Below, piece by piece: positions 36,944-44,991 of a DNA stretch of 64,000 nucleotides. Both the position numbers and the translations under genes were made by a program. Within the stretch, counting starts at the first letter, position 1. Each line of letters starts with the position of its first letter. Origin of the DNA: Bradyrhizobium betae (GTDB lineage Bacteria; Pseudomonadota; Alphaproteobacteria; Rhizobiales; Xanthobacteraceae); assembly GCF_008932115.1 (NCBI RefSeq), contig NZ_CP044543.1, positions 4,036,501 to 4,100,500 of the forward strand. The letters are read 5' to 3'. The notes beneath the pieces were generated by a model that worked only from the letters and a program-made list of their open reading frames with translations, did no database searches and had not been told where the DNA came from.

Positions 36944-37059
36944 GACATGCTCCTGCGCTTCACTGACGGGATGATGCGCAGTTTGGCGAACGCTGCAACC
37001 GCCGTTTGACGGCGGTTGATATGCCGGTGAGGCTCGTCGGGCGGCGGCCAAAACGTCGG

Positions 37060-37163
37060 TGTCATCGCCCGGCTTGACCGGGCGATCCAGTACTCCGAGA
37101 CGGTTGTGATTGAATTGAGGGGCCGCAGCGTACTGGATCGCCCGCTTTCGCGGACGATGACAG
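37060..37163. repeat. Dispersed palindromic repeat, family B (copy 3)
   Basis: TGTCATCGCCCGGCTTGAC at the left, CGGACGATGACAG at the right, inner CCAGTACTCC and CGTACTGG. It lies between amidase and mbfA, both on the minus strand; the 237-bp gap otherwise holds nothing clear. Confidence 0.85.
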
Positions 37164-37180
37164 TGAGTGTGAGGCTGGAG

Positions 37181-38152
37181 CTACGCCGCCCCGATCAATA
37201 TCCCCACCGCCAGCACGATGGCGCCGCCGAGCACGATCTGGAACACGGCCTGGAGGAACGGCGTGTCCATGTAGCGCGCGCGGATGAAGGCGATTGCCCA
37301 CAATTCGAAGAACACGACGACACCGGCGATCGCGGTCGCGATCCAGAACGCATTGGCCCAATGGTCCGGCACGAGATAGGGCAGGGTGTGGCCGAGGCCG
37401 CCGAGCGTCGTCATCGCTCCGCAGGTGAGACCGCGCAGCCAGGGCGAGCCGCGGCCGGTCAGCGAGCCGTCGTCCGAGAGCGCTTCCGCAAAGCCCATGC
37501 TGATGCCGGCGCCGATCGAGGCGGCGAGGCCCACCAGGAAGGTCTGCCAGTTCTGGTGGGTGGCGAAGGCCGCCGCAAACAGCGGCGCGAGCGTCGAGAC
37601 CGAGCCGTCCATCAGGCCGGCGAGGCCCGGCTGCACGTATTGCAGCACGAACATGCGGCGGTTGGTGCGATCCTCCTCCGCGCGCACGTCGGGGCTGAGA
37701 ATCTGGTCCGTCAGCTTTGTGGCCATTTCCTCGTGGCCTTTCTCGGCTTCGGCGAGATCGCCGAGCAACCGACGAACGCCGACGTCCTGCGCCTGCTCGG
37801 CCGCCTTGACGTAAAAGCGTTCGGCCTGCATCTCCATCGTCTCGACCTCCCTGCGGATGGTCTCGAGCGACAGGTTTTTGGTGAGCCAGACCGGGCGGCG
37901 GCGCAGGAAGCCCTTGACGTCCTCGCGGCGGATGGGGGGCAGATGGGGACCGAAGCGCTGCTCGTAGGTTTCCAGCAGCATGTGGCGATGGCCGCGCTCT
38001 TCCTCCGCCATCTGCTCGAAAATCTTGGCGGAATCCGGGTACCGCTCCCTCAGATCCTCGGCGAAAGTCATGTAGATGCGGCTGTCTTCCTCCTCGGAGG
38101 AAATCGCGACCGCAAGCACCTCGCGCTCGGTCAAATCGGCAAAATTCTTCAT
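37181..38152 (-). CDS. mbfA: Membrane-bound ferritin A, iron exporter
   Basis: A 323-residue fusion of an N-terminal ferritin-like domain (about residues 1-170, with iron-ligand sets [19 protein letters not shown] and [10 protein letters not shown]) and a C-terminal VIT1/CCC1-type membrane domain (about 180-323, four to five helices, [18 protein letters not shown]). In Bradyrhizobium japonicum MbfA exports iron and is controlled by Irr. The iron palindrome just upstream of this start supports the same regulation here. Confidence 0.93.
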   Translation of the reverse strand: MKNFADLTEREVLAVAISSEEEDSRIYMTFAEDLRERYPDSAKIFEQMAEEERGHRHMLLETYEQRFGPHLPPIRREDVKGFLRRRPVWLTKNLSLETIRREVETMEMQAERFYVKAAEQAQDVGVRRLLGDLAEAEKGHEEMATKLTDQILSPDVRAEEDRTNRRMFVLQYVQPGLAGLMDGSVSTLAPLFAAAFATHQNWQTFLVGLAASIGAGISMGFAEALSDDGSLTGRGSPWLRGLTCGAMTTLGGLGHTLPYLVPDHWANAFWIATAIAGVVVFFELWAIAFIRARYMDTPFLQAVFQIVLGGAIVLAVGILIGAA

Positions 38153-38165
38153 CGGGCCCTACAGT

Positions 38166-38180
38166 TTAGAATTATTCTAA
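38166..38180 (-). promoter_or_regulatory. Irr-type iron control element (ICE) upstream of mbfA
   Basis: TTAGAATTATTCTAA is a perfect 7-bp inverted repeat around one base, the form of the ICE bound by the iron-responsive regulator Irr. It ends 14 bp before the mbfA start codon, so binding would overlap the transcription start and repress mbfA when iron is scarce. AT-rich in strong contrast with its surroundings. Confidence 0.8.
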
Positions 38181-38304
38181 TCTATAGGAGGTCGTTCGCG
38201 TCGGGTCAAATTGCTCGGCCGATTTTCAGTCGGGCCCATGGTGGAACCCGACACTGATCCCAGCCGTTCTTGAACCGGGAAATTTCGGCATCGATGGGGC
38301 TGTC

Positions 38305-39027
38305 ATGAGCAAGGTAAAATATCGCTTGAACGATCCGCGGCTGGCGCCGCGGCGGACCAAGCTCGAGATTCCGGGCTGGGCCGGCAAGCGTGAGCCGCGT
38401 GCGGATGGCTCCCGGGAACAGGTCTGGCACTGCGTCCCGTTCTCGGAGGGCGCGCAGTACGGCATCGAGCTGTTCTATCCCTATGACTTCGAGCTCCACG
38501 TCAGCACGAGAGAGAATCGTCTGGTGTTGGAAGCTGATTGGGGCGAACCGCCGGACAGCGGCGTGCAGTGGCCGCCGTTCCGGAATTTCGGGGATGTCTT
38601 CTACACCTATCAGATACTGCTCGATCTGAAGGTCGAGAAAGGCATGGCGATCCGGACTGAACCGCACCCGCGGTTCTATACCGATCGGACCGACACGGTG
38701 CCGATCGCGGTACCCGCACTGGTGCGAAACTGGTGGCCGATGCTGTTCTTCACCGTCTTCAAGGCCCCGGCCGAGGGGCGTACCCACATCTTCAGGCCGA
38801 ACGAGCCGTTCGCGCAGATCATCGTGATTCCAGAAGAAGCCAATTTCGAGCTCGAGCAGATGGACGCGGAGGAGGCTTCCGAGCGCGAACTGCAGGCCCG
38901 GCGAATCTACCACAGCCGCCCGACCCTATCGGCAGGGACCGAATGGACGTCATCGACGGATACGGTTTTCGATGGAACCTATCGGCATCTGCATCGCGCG
39001 GCCAAGGATAAGTCCCGGGAAGAATAG
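38305..39027 (+). CDS. Conserved hypothetical protein (possibly DUF6065)
   Basis: A 240-residue soluble protein, no signal peptide or membrane segment. Segments YGIELFYPYDFEL, NFGDVFYTYQILLDLKVEKG, IRTEPHPRFY and FRPNEPFAQIIVIPEE recall the layout of DUF6065 proteins, whose function is unknown; that assignment is from memory and tentative. The C-terminus is charged. Divergent from mbfA, with the Irr palindrome in the shared upstream region. Confidence 0.75.
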   Translation: MSKVKYRLNDPRLAPRRTKLEIPGWAGKREPRADGSREQVWHCVPFSEGAQYGIELFYPYDFELHVSTRENRLVLEADWGEPPDSGVQWPPFRNFGDVFYTYQILLDLKVEKGMAIRTEPHPRFYTDRTDTVPIAVPALVRNWWPMLFFTVFKAPAEGRTHIFRPNEPFAQIIVIPEEANFELEQMDAEEASERELQARRIYHSRPTLSAGTEWTSSTDTVFDGTYRHLHRAAKDKSREE

Positions 39028-39105
39028 ACCCGCCGTTTCCCCCCAACCAACGCTCGGGAGGAAAAACAGGGCCCGTAGGCCCTGGTCTGCTGTGGCGAGC
39101 GCGGC

Positions 39106-39462
39106 TCAATAGTCGCGGCGATAGAAACTGTGGTGGTGATGGTGATGATGGTGGTGATGGCGGAACCGATATCGCGGCACCACGACCACCCGGGGCGCGT
39201 AGCGGCGATAGAAGCCGTGATGGTGATGATGGTGGTGGTGATGATGGTGATAAAACTGCGCGAGCTGTACATTCTCGTGCGGCTGTACCGGTGCGGTTTC
39301 GTCGATAGCTTGCAGCGTTGCGGCCGCATTGGGAATCGGTTGCAGCAGCTCCGCGAAGGAATTTGCCTGCAGAACGTCCGTCGGGGCAGGCGTGGCTTGG
39401 GCGGAACCCACAGCGCCGAGCGCTGCCATGGCGCCCAATAGTCCCGCGATTTTCTTTTCCAT
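39106..39462 (-). CDS. Exported protein with two polyhistidine runs
   Basis: A 118-residue protein. A signal peptide (MEKKIAGLLGAMAALGAVG, cleavage near AQA) precedes a short linker and a C-terminal half with uninterrupted runs of 11 and then 10 His, each flanked by FYRR- or RFR-type aromatic/basic residues. His codons are a mix of CAC and CAT, so this is not a simple triplet expansion. ATG 39462 has GGAG upstream. A metal-buffering role (Ni, Zn, Cu or Co) in the periplasm is inferred from composition. Confidence 0.82.
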   Translation of the reverse strand: MEKKIAGLLGAMAALGAVGSAQATPAPTDVLQANSFAELLQPIPNAAATLQAIDETAPVQPHENVQLAQFYHHHHHHHHHHHGFYRRYAPRVVVVPRYRFRHHHHHHHHHHSFYRRDY

Positions 39463-39572
39463 AGATGTTCTCCATATCTCCGGACGCAACGCCGGCATCC
39501 CGCAACGCCAGCCATTGCCGAATGTTCCCGATAGTGGAGAATGTACGCTTCGATGCGCCGCGCGCGAGGCGC

Positions 39573-40718
39573 CTATGCTTTTGCACGCGCCAGGAAGTCG
39601 AGAAGCAGGCGACTCACCTCGGCCGGCTGCTCCTGCTGCACCCAATGACCGGCACCGTCGATCAAATGGCAGCCGAGCATCCTGGTGCAGGCGCTCGTCT
39701 GCATCGCCTCCAGCACGCCTGGGCGCTGATAAATACCCCAATCCTGCCTCCCCGAGATGAAGCAGGAGGGCACGTCGATGCTGCGGCCGGAGAACAGCTG
39801 CAACTCGTCGTTGAGCAGGCCTGTCGTGCCGTAGCGGTACCATTGCAGGCCGCCCTGGAATCCAGTCCGGCCATATTCGGCGCTGTAATAAGCGAGGTCG
39901 CTATCCGGCAGCCATTGGTTGGCGGCAATCGCGGCCGGCGACGGCATCTCCTTGCCGACCGTCTCGGCCATCGTCTCGCCGGCGTCCATCACGTAATAGG
40001 TCGGCAGTTTTGCCAGCTCATTCGCCGACCATGACTCAAGCGGATACGGCCTGTTGTCGGTCCAGTCCGCGCTCTTGTGGTGGTAATAGGCGCGCAGGAA
40101 ATCATGCACGCCCTGCGGCGCGTGCTGCATGTCGGCGTTGGCCGCGCGTGTCGAATAGTACCACTGATAGTGTTTGCGCGGACGCGGCAGCGCGGCGAGC
40201 TCTCGATGCACGGGATCTTCGATCGCGGGTCTTATCGGCGCATCGACGGTGTTGAACGGCAGTGCCGGGGCGCCACCGAACGGTGCGCTCATCAATGTCA
40301 CCGAACGAAACACGTCGGGCCGGATCAGCGCGCACCAGGCCGCGACCGGGCTGCCGAAATCATGTCCGGCGAGGTCAACCTGCCTGTAGCCGTATGCCGA
40401 CACCAGAGCGAGCGCGTCACGCACGAGGTTGAGAAGAGAGAACGGCGTGAGATCGCCGTCGTAATCCGCCGTCCATCCCGTGGTGCGGCCATAGCCGCGC
40501 TGGTCCGGCGCGATCACGTGATAGCCGGCAGCCGCGAGCGCCGGCATCACCTTGCGCCAGGAGAAGGCGAGCTCCGGAAAGCCGTGCAGCAGCAGGATGC
40601 AGGGCCGTCCCCTCGTCTCGAAGCCGGCCTCGAGCACATGCATGCGCAAGCCGTTGATGCCGTCGATGTAGCGCGAGCGGATGCCGGCGGGGAGGGGAAT
40701 GTCGGGGAGCGCGTTCAT
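39573..40718 (-). CDS. Alpha/beta hydrolase, epoxide hydrolase-like
   Basis: A 381-residue protein with the oxyanion motif LLHGFPELAFSW, an Asp nucleophile in LAGHDFGSPVA (as in epoxide hydrolases and haloalkane dehalogenases), acid in SGRQDWG and catalytic His in GAGHWVQQEQP. The start at 40718 has AGGAGG at ideal spacing. No signal peptide. Two hydrolases of metallo-beta-lactamase fold lie upstream on the same strand. Confidence 0.88.
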   Translation of the reverse strand: MNALPDIPLPAGIRSRYIDGINGLRMHVLEAGFETRGRPCILLLHGFPELAFSWRKVMPALAAAGYHVIAPDQRGYGRTTGWTADYDGDLTPFSLLNLVRDALALVSAYGYRQVDLAGHDFGSPVAAWCALIRPDVFRSVTLMSAPFGGAPALPFNTVDAPIRPAIEDPVHRELAALPRPRKHYQWYYSTRAANADMQHAPQGVHDFLRAYYHHKSADWTDNRPYPLESWSANELAKLPTYYVMDAGETMAETVGKEMPSPAAIAANQWLPDSDLAYYSAEYGRTGFQGGLQWYRYGTTGLLNDELQLFSGRSIDVPSCFISGRQDWGIYQRPGVLEAMQTSACTRMLGCHLIDGAGHWVQQEQPAEVSRLLLDFLARAKA

Positions 40719-40730
40719 CGTTTCCTCCTT

Positions 40731-40890
40731 ATCCTCCCCTGGAGGGGGAGGGTCGATCGCGCGAAGCGCGAGCGGGGTGGGGTGATCTCTCAACACGGGT
40801 AGTGTTCGATGCGGAAAGACCTTCACCCCACCTCGGTTCGCATTCCGCTTCGCTCCATGCGACCCGATCCTCCCCCTCCAAGGGAGGATG
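40731..40890. repeat. Palindromic intergenic repeat (CCTCCCCTGGAGG type)
   Basis: TCCTCCCCTGGAGGGGGAGG at one end and the mirrored CCTCCCCCTCCAAGGGAGGA at the other, with GGTGGGGTGA/TCACCCCACC inside. Fills the gap before the epoxide-hydrolase-like gene; its left edge abuts that gene's ribosome site. Confidence 0.8.
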
Positions 40891-40917
40891 GGAGTTCGCG
40901 GCGCGAACTGCGCTACT

Positions 40918-41787
40918 TCAGACCGCCGCGCAGACGAAGCCGCTGCCCTTGCGCCGGATCTTCCCCACTGATGGCGAGGGGAAATGCGCGGTGCAGCACA
41001 GTGTGTGGGTGTCGCAATAACGCTCCAGGAAGCTGCGGCGGGTGGTGGCCGCCGCGGCCGGATCGACATCGAACTTCACCGACATCTCCGGATAGAGCGC
41101 CTGGATCGGCGAGTGCATGAGGTCGCCGCTGAAGACAGCGTCGTCCTTGCCGCGACCGAAAGTGAACGCGACGTGGCCGGGCGTATGTCCCGGCGTCGGC
41201 AGGATGCGGACGTGATCGCCGATATGATGGTCGTTGCCGACCGCCTCGTGTCGCCCCGCCTCGACCACCGGCAGCACGCTATCGACGAAGGGCGGCACGG
41301 GCGCCTTCGCGTTCTGCTCGGTCCAGTAGTCGAATTCCTGCTTGCCGAACACGTAGCGCGCCTTGGGAAAAGTCGGCACCCAGCGGCCGTTCTCCAGCCG
41401 CGTGTTCCAGCCGACGTGATCGACGTGGAGATGCGTGCACATCACGAAATCGATGTCGTCAGGCGAGAAGCCCGCGCTCGCGAGTCCGCGCAAGTACGTG
41501 TCGTCGGTCTTCATGTTCCATTTCGGCCGCTGCGGCCGCGGCTTGTCGTTGCCGATGCAGCTGTCGACCAGAATGGTGTGATGCGGCGTCTTGATTACAT
41601 AGGACTGGAAGCAAAGGATCAGCGTATCCTGCTCGTCCAGAGCCTTCGCCTGCCGCATCCATGCGCGGTTCTCGGCCAGCACCTCCGGCGTCAAACCCGG
41701 CAACATCTCGAGCGCCGGCAGGAAGGTCGCCTCCTGCTCGATAATGCGATGGATGGTGAGGTCACCGACCGCGAATGTAAGGCTCAT
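40918..41787 (-). CDS. Metallo-beta-lactamase-fold hydrolase
   Basis: A 289-residue MBL-fold enzyme with the metal motif THLHVDHVGWNT, then a downstream His in TPGHTPGHVAF, Asp in FSGDLMH and His in TAHFPSPS. It is a paralogue of 43579-44430. It may hydrolyse a lactone or ester. It lies 14 bp downstream of the GST gene, so the two are likely co-transcribed. Confidence 0.88.
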   Translation of the reverse strand: MSLTFAVGDLTIHRIIEQEATFLPALEMLPGLTPEVLAENRAWMRQAKALDEQDTLILCFQSYVIKTPHHTILVDSCIGNDKPRPQRPKWNMKTDDTYLRGLASAGFSPDDIDFVMCTHLHVDHVGWNTRLENGRWVPTFPKARYVFGKQEFDYWTEQNAKAPVPPFVDSVLPVVEAGRHEAVGNDHHIGDHVRILPTPGHTPGHVAFTFGRGKDDAVFSGDLMHSPIQALYPEMSVKFDVDPAAAATTRRSFLERYCDTHTLCCTAHFPSPSVGKIRRKGSGFVCAAV

Positions 41788-41801
41788 GAGAACTCCAGCT
41801 T

Positions 41802-42413
41802 CTATGCGGCCGGCGGCACCGAGATTTTCACGGAGGGCCGCTCCAGCATCTTCTGGTGGAACGCGTCGAGCTTCGGATAGGCCTTGCGCCAGCCGCAATC
41901 TGCGAAGCGGAAGTCGGCATAGCCGAGCACGCAGACGAGACCGATCTGCGAGATGTCGAACGGACCGTTCAGCACGTCAGGCATGTTCTCGAACCGCGCC
42001 ATGCCTGTCCAGGCCCGGTTCCAATGGTCGTCCGACCACGCCTGCCATTGCAGGCCCTGCGGCCGTACCATCTTCTCGTAGCGGCACAGCAGCATGGAAT
42101 CGAGCATGCCGTTGATCAGGGAGTGATTGGTCTTGGCCTTCCAGCGCCGCGGACCGTAGTCCGGGATCAGGCTGCCACCGGCCATCTCGTTGAGATATTC
42201 GACGATGACATAGGAATCCAGGATGACGTCGCCGTCGTTGGTGATCAGCACCGGCAGCTTCTTCAGCGGCGTGATCTTCGAATAGTCCTCGTTGGCCGTG
42301 CCCGGCACCACGGCTGCCGGCGTGAATTCGATCTTGTCGATCAGCCCGAGTTCGATCGCGGCGATGCGCACCTTGCGGGCGAAGGGCGAGGCGGCGGAGA
42401 AGGAGAGTTTCAT
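41802..42413 (-). CDS. Glutathione S-transferase family protein
   Basis: A 203-residue GST. The N-terminal thioredoxin-like domain begins KLSFSAASPFARKVRIA with Ser in the usual activating position, and LPVLITNDGDVILDSYVIVEYL forms the glutathione-binding part; the C-terminal half is helical. ATG 42413 was chosen; ATG 42422 nine bases earlier is possible, neither having a strong ribosome site. Confidence 0.86.
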   Translation of the reverse strand: MKLSFSAASPFARKVRIAAIELGLIDKIEFTPAAVVPGTANEDYSKITPLKKLPVLITNDGDVILDSYVIVEYLNEMAGGSLIPDYGPRRWKAKTNHSLINGMLDSMLLCRYEKMVRPQGLQWQAWSDDHWNRAWTGMARFENMPDVLNGPFDISQIGLVCVLGYADFRFADCGWRKAYPKLDAFHQKMLERPSVKISVPPAA

Positions 42414-42443
42414 GGCGGACATCCGAAAATGAAAATTGGGGGT

Positions 42444-42529
42444 CGTCATTGCGAGGAGCGAAGCGACGAAGCAATCCAGAGTGTCTCCGCGGTGGGATTC
42501 TGGATTGCTTCGCTACGCTCGCAATGACG
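42444..42529. repeat. Palindromic intergenic repeat (CGTCATTGCGAGG type)
   Basis: CGTCATTGCGAGGAGCGAAGC is mirrored by GCTTCGCTACGCTCGCAATGACG, with AATCCAGA/TCTGGATT inside. A common repeat form in rhizobia. It lies between the GST and FAH genes. Confidence 0.85.
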
Positions 42530-42546
42530 GGGAGAGAGCGGGGGCC

Positions 42547-43389
42547 TTACGCCGCCACGATCTCCTGGCGCTGCTCGCCGAGACCCTCGATGCCGAGCGT
42601 GATGACGTCGCCGACATTGAGGAAGGTCGGCGGCTTCATGCCGAGGCCGACGCCGGGCGGGGTGCCGGTGGTGACGATGTCGCCGGGCTCGAGCGTCATG
42701 AACTGCGAGACATAGGAGATACACTTGGCCATGGAGAAGATCATGGTCTGGGTCGAGCCGGTCTGGCGGCGCTGGCCGTTGACGTCGAGCCACATCGACA
42801 GGTTCTGCACGTCCTTGATCTCGTCCTTGGTGGCGAGCCACGGCCCGACCGGGCCGAACGTGTCGTGCGACTTGCCCTTGGTCCACTGACCCAGGCGCTC
42901 GGTCTGGAAGTTGCGCTCGGAGACGTCGTTGCAGACGCAATAGCCGGCGACGTAGTTCAGCGCATCGGCTTCCGAGACGTATTTGGCGCGGGTGCCGATG
43001 ATGGCGGCGATCTCGACCTCCCAGTCGAGCTTGGTCGAGCCGCGCGGCTTCTCGACGACGTCGTTCGGGCCGGACAGCGACGTGTTGGCCTTCAGGAAAA
43101 TGATCGGCTCGGTCGGGATCGCAGCGCCGGTTTCCTTGGCGTGGTCGCTGTAGTTGAGGCCGATGGCGACGAATTTCGAGATGCCGGTCACGGGCGCACC
43201 GAACCGCGGCTTGCCGGAGACGGCGGGCAGCGAGGCGGGATCAAGGGCTGCCAGCTTCTTCAGCGACTCCGGCGAATAGGCCTCGCCGGTGAGGTCCTTC
43301 ACATGCGCCGACAGGTCGCGCAACTGGCCGGATTTGTCGATCAGGCCGGGCTTTTCCGCACCCTTTTCGCCGTAACGAACAAGCTTCAT
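42547..43389 (-). CDS. Fumarylacetoacetate hydrolase (FAH) family protein
   Basis: A 280-residue FAH-fold enzyme with metal-binding acids in KLDWEVEIAAIIG and the segments VAIGLNYSDHAKETG, GYCVCNDVSERNFQ and GDIVTTGTPPGVGLGM. Family members cleave or hydrate beta-diketo or 2-oxo acids in aromatic breakdown. The start at 43389 has GGGAG upstream. With the neighbouring GST and MBL hydrolases it suggests a small aromatic or lactone pathway. Confidence 0.9.
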   Translation of the reverse strand: MKLVRYGEKGAEKPGLIDKSGQLRDLSAHVKDLTGEAYSPESLKKLAALDPASLPAVSGKPRFGAPVTGISKFVAIGLNYSDHAKETGAAIPTEPIIFLKANTSLSGPNDVVEKPRGSTKLDWEVEIAAIIGTRAKYVSEADALNYVAGYCVCNDVSERNFQTERLGQWTKGKSHDTFGPVGPWLATKDEIKDVQNLSMWLDVNGQRRQTGSTQTMIFSMAKCISYVSQFMTLEPGDIVTTGTPPGVGLGMKPPTFLNVGDVITLGIEGLGEQRQEIVAA

Positions 43390-43493
43390 TCTCGTTTCTC
43401 CCTGGAGATGGACCGATCGGTTAAATAGCTTCATGGAACAGGGCGGCGGGAAATTCAACCGCTCAAAACGGGGCGCATTGCAGCCCTTACTTT

Positions 43494-43582
43494 GTAGGGT
43501 GGGCAAAGGCGCGAAGCGACGTGCCCACCAATGCTTTTGGTCGACTGAGATTGGTGGGCACGCTTCGCTTTGCCCACCCTAC
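43494..43582. repeat. Dispersed palindromic repeat, family C (copy 2)
   Basis: TAGGGTGGGCAAAGGCG at the left and TTTGCCCACCCTA at the right with TGCCCACCAA/TTGGTGGGCA inside; same family as 31350-31437. Its right edge provides the TAG stop codon of the MBL gene. Confidence 0.88.
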
Positions 43583-44430
43583 GATTGCAGCGCCACAAAC
43601 TTGAACGCGTCCCCATCCCGCTTGATATGCCCCGCCGAGAAATGCCCGCCGATCACCAGCGTCGGCGTATCGGCAAACCGGCCGAATAGCTCGCGGCGCG
43701 TCGCCGCCGACTGTGTCTGGTCGGAATCCGCCGTCGAGGACCAGCCGAGATGCTTCATCTGGCAGGGATGATGGGCGACGTCGCCGGTCAGCAATCCCTG
43801 CTCGCCGTCCGACTGGATCAGGATGCTCATATGGCCGGGGCTATGGCCGGGGGTCGGGATCATGCTGATGTCGTCGGACAGACGGTGATCGCTCGGAATC
43901 AAATCGGCCCGGCCGGCATCGACGATCGGCTTCACGGAATCGCCAAACACTGCCTGCTTGTCCGGCTCGGTCGAATGGTCGCGCCAATGCTCGTATTCGG
44001 TCCTGCCGAAGACATAGCGCGCCTTCGGAAAGGTCGGCACCCATTTGCCGTCGACGAGCTTCGTATTCCAGCCGACATGGTCGACGTGAAGATGGGTGCA
44101 CAGCACGGTGTCGATGCTGTCGGGGGCAAAGCCCGCCGCCATCATGGTCTCCAGGAACGGCGTGGTCCGGTTATTCCAGGTCGGGACGTTGCGGCCCTGC
44201 TTGTCGTTGCCAAGGCCGGTGTCCACCACGATGCGCTGGTTCGGCGTCTCCACCACCAGCGAATGGATCGACATCTTCAGCCGGCCTTCTTCCGTCGCAA
44301 AGTGCGGAATCAGCCAGGGCAGCTTCTGGATTTCCTCGTTGCTCGCCAGCGGCAGGATGAAGCGGGTCGAGCCGACCGTCTCCAGCTCCACAATCTTGGT
44401 GATTTTGACCTTGCCGACCTTCCACTGCAT
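43579..44430 (-). CDS. Metallo-beta-lactamase-fold hydrolase (paralogue)
   Basis: A 283-residue MBL-fold enzyme with THLHVDHVGWNT identical to the enzyme at 40918, TPGHSPGHMS, LTGDVAHHP and GGHFSAGH. PTFPKARYVFG is also shared, so the two arose by duplication. An alternative start at 44445 adds five residues. The stop codon TAG is the first three bases of a family C repeat. A lactonase or esterase role is plausible; substrate unknown. Confidence 0.88.
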   Translation of the reverse strand: MQWKVGKVKITKIVELETVGSTRFILPLASNEEIQKLPWLIPHFATEEGRLKMSIHSLVVETPNQRIVVDTGLGNDKQGRNVPTWNNRTTPFLETMMAAGFAPDSIDTVLCTHLHVDHVGWNTKLVDGKWVPTFPKARYVFGRTEYEHWRDHSTEPDKQAVFGDSVKPIVDAGRADLIPSDHRLSDDISMIPTPGHSPGHMSILIQSDGEQGLLTGDVAHHPCQMKHLGWSSTADSDQTQSAATRRELFGRFADTPTLVIGGHFSAGHIKRDGDAFKFVALQS

Positions 44431-44556
44431 GCGGTGTGTCCCCATGTTCTCATTTTGACGCCGAAAGATGCGCACTTTCCGTTGCGCAGCGCAATGGATC
44501 ATCTGTCGTGATCCTGCGTTATCGAGGGAACCCATCGAGATCCAAAGGGGGAGCAG

Positions 44557-44988
44557 ATGCCAGAGCTTTCGATTTCCACCGAGAAGGTGACCTTCATCAT
44601 CGAGAAGGCGCGCGAATTCGACGTCAAGGAAGCCGCCTCCGATCCGGATTCGGGCTCCAATCCCGCGGACGATGGCGAGACGGACGTGCTGGAGGACACC
44701 GCGTCCGATCCGGTCGCCGGCGAGCTTTCGGGCTTCATCCTGGCGATGAACGAAGACGAGCAACTCGACCTCGTCACGCTGATGTGGCTCGGTCGCGGCG
44801 ACGGTACGGTGGAGGAGTGGGACGATTTGCGCGCCCGCGCCATCGAGGCGCGCGCCGAATACAAGAAGCCCAGGCAAGAGGCGGTGCAATATCTGCTGGG
44901 CGAGCCGATGCTCGGCGATCTCCTGGCCGACGGCATGGATGAGCTCGGCATCGACTGGACCGACGAGCGGACCACGCCGGTTGTGTAG
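44557..44988 (+). CDS. DUF3775 protein
   Basis: A 143-residue acidic soluble protein. LDLVTLMWLGRGDGTVEEWDDLRARA and YLLGEPMLGDLLADGMDELG are the DUF3775 pattern, a family of unknown function in alphaproteobacteria. Divergent from the MBL gene; ribosome site AAAGGGGGAG precedes the ATG. Confidence 0.85.
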   Translation: MPELSISTEKVTFIIEKAREFDVKEAASDPDSGSNPADDGETDVLEDTASDPVAGELSGFILAMNEDEQLDLVTLMWLGRGDGTVEEWDDLRARAIEARAEYKKPRQEAVQYLLGEPMLGDLLADGMDELGIDWTDERTTPVV

Positions 44989-44991
44989 GGC

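Noticed and set aside
40809..41120. A 103-codon plus-strand frame over a repeat and the MBL gene end
   Set aside because: It begins in a palindromic repeat and runs antisense to a supported gene.
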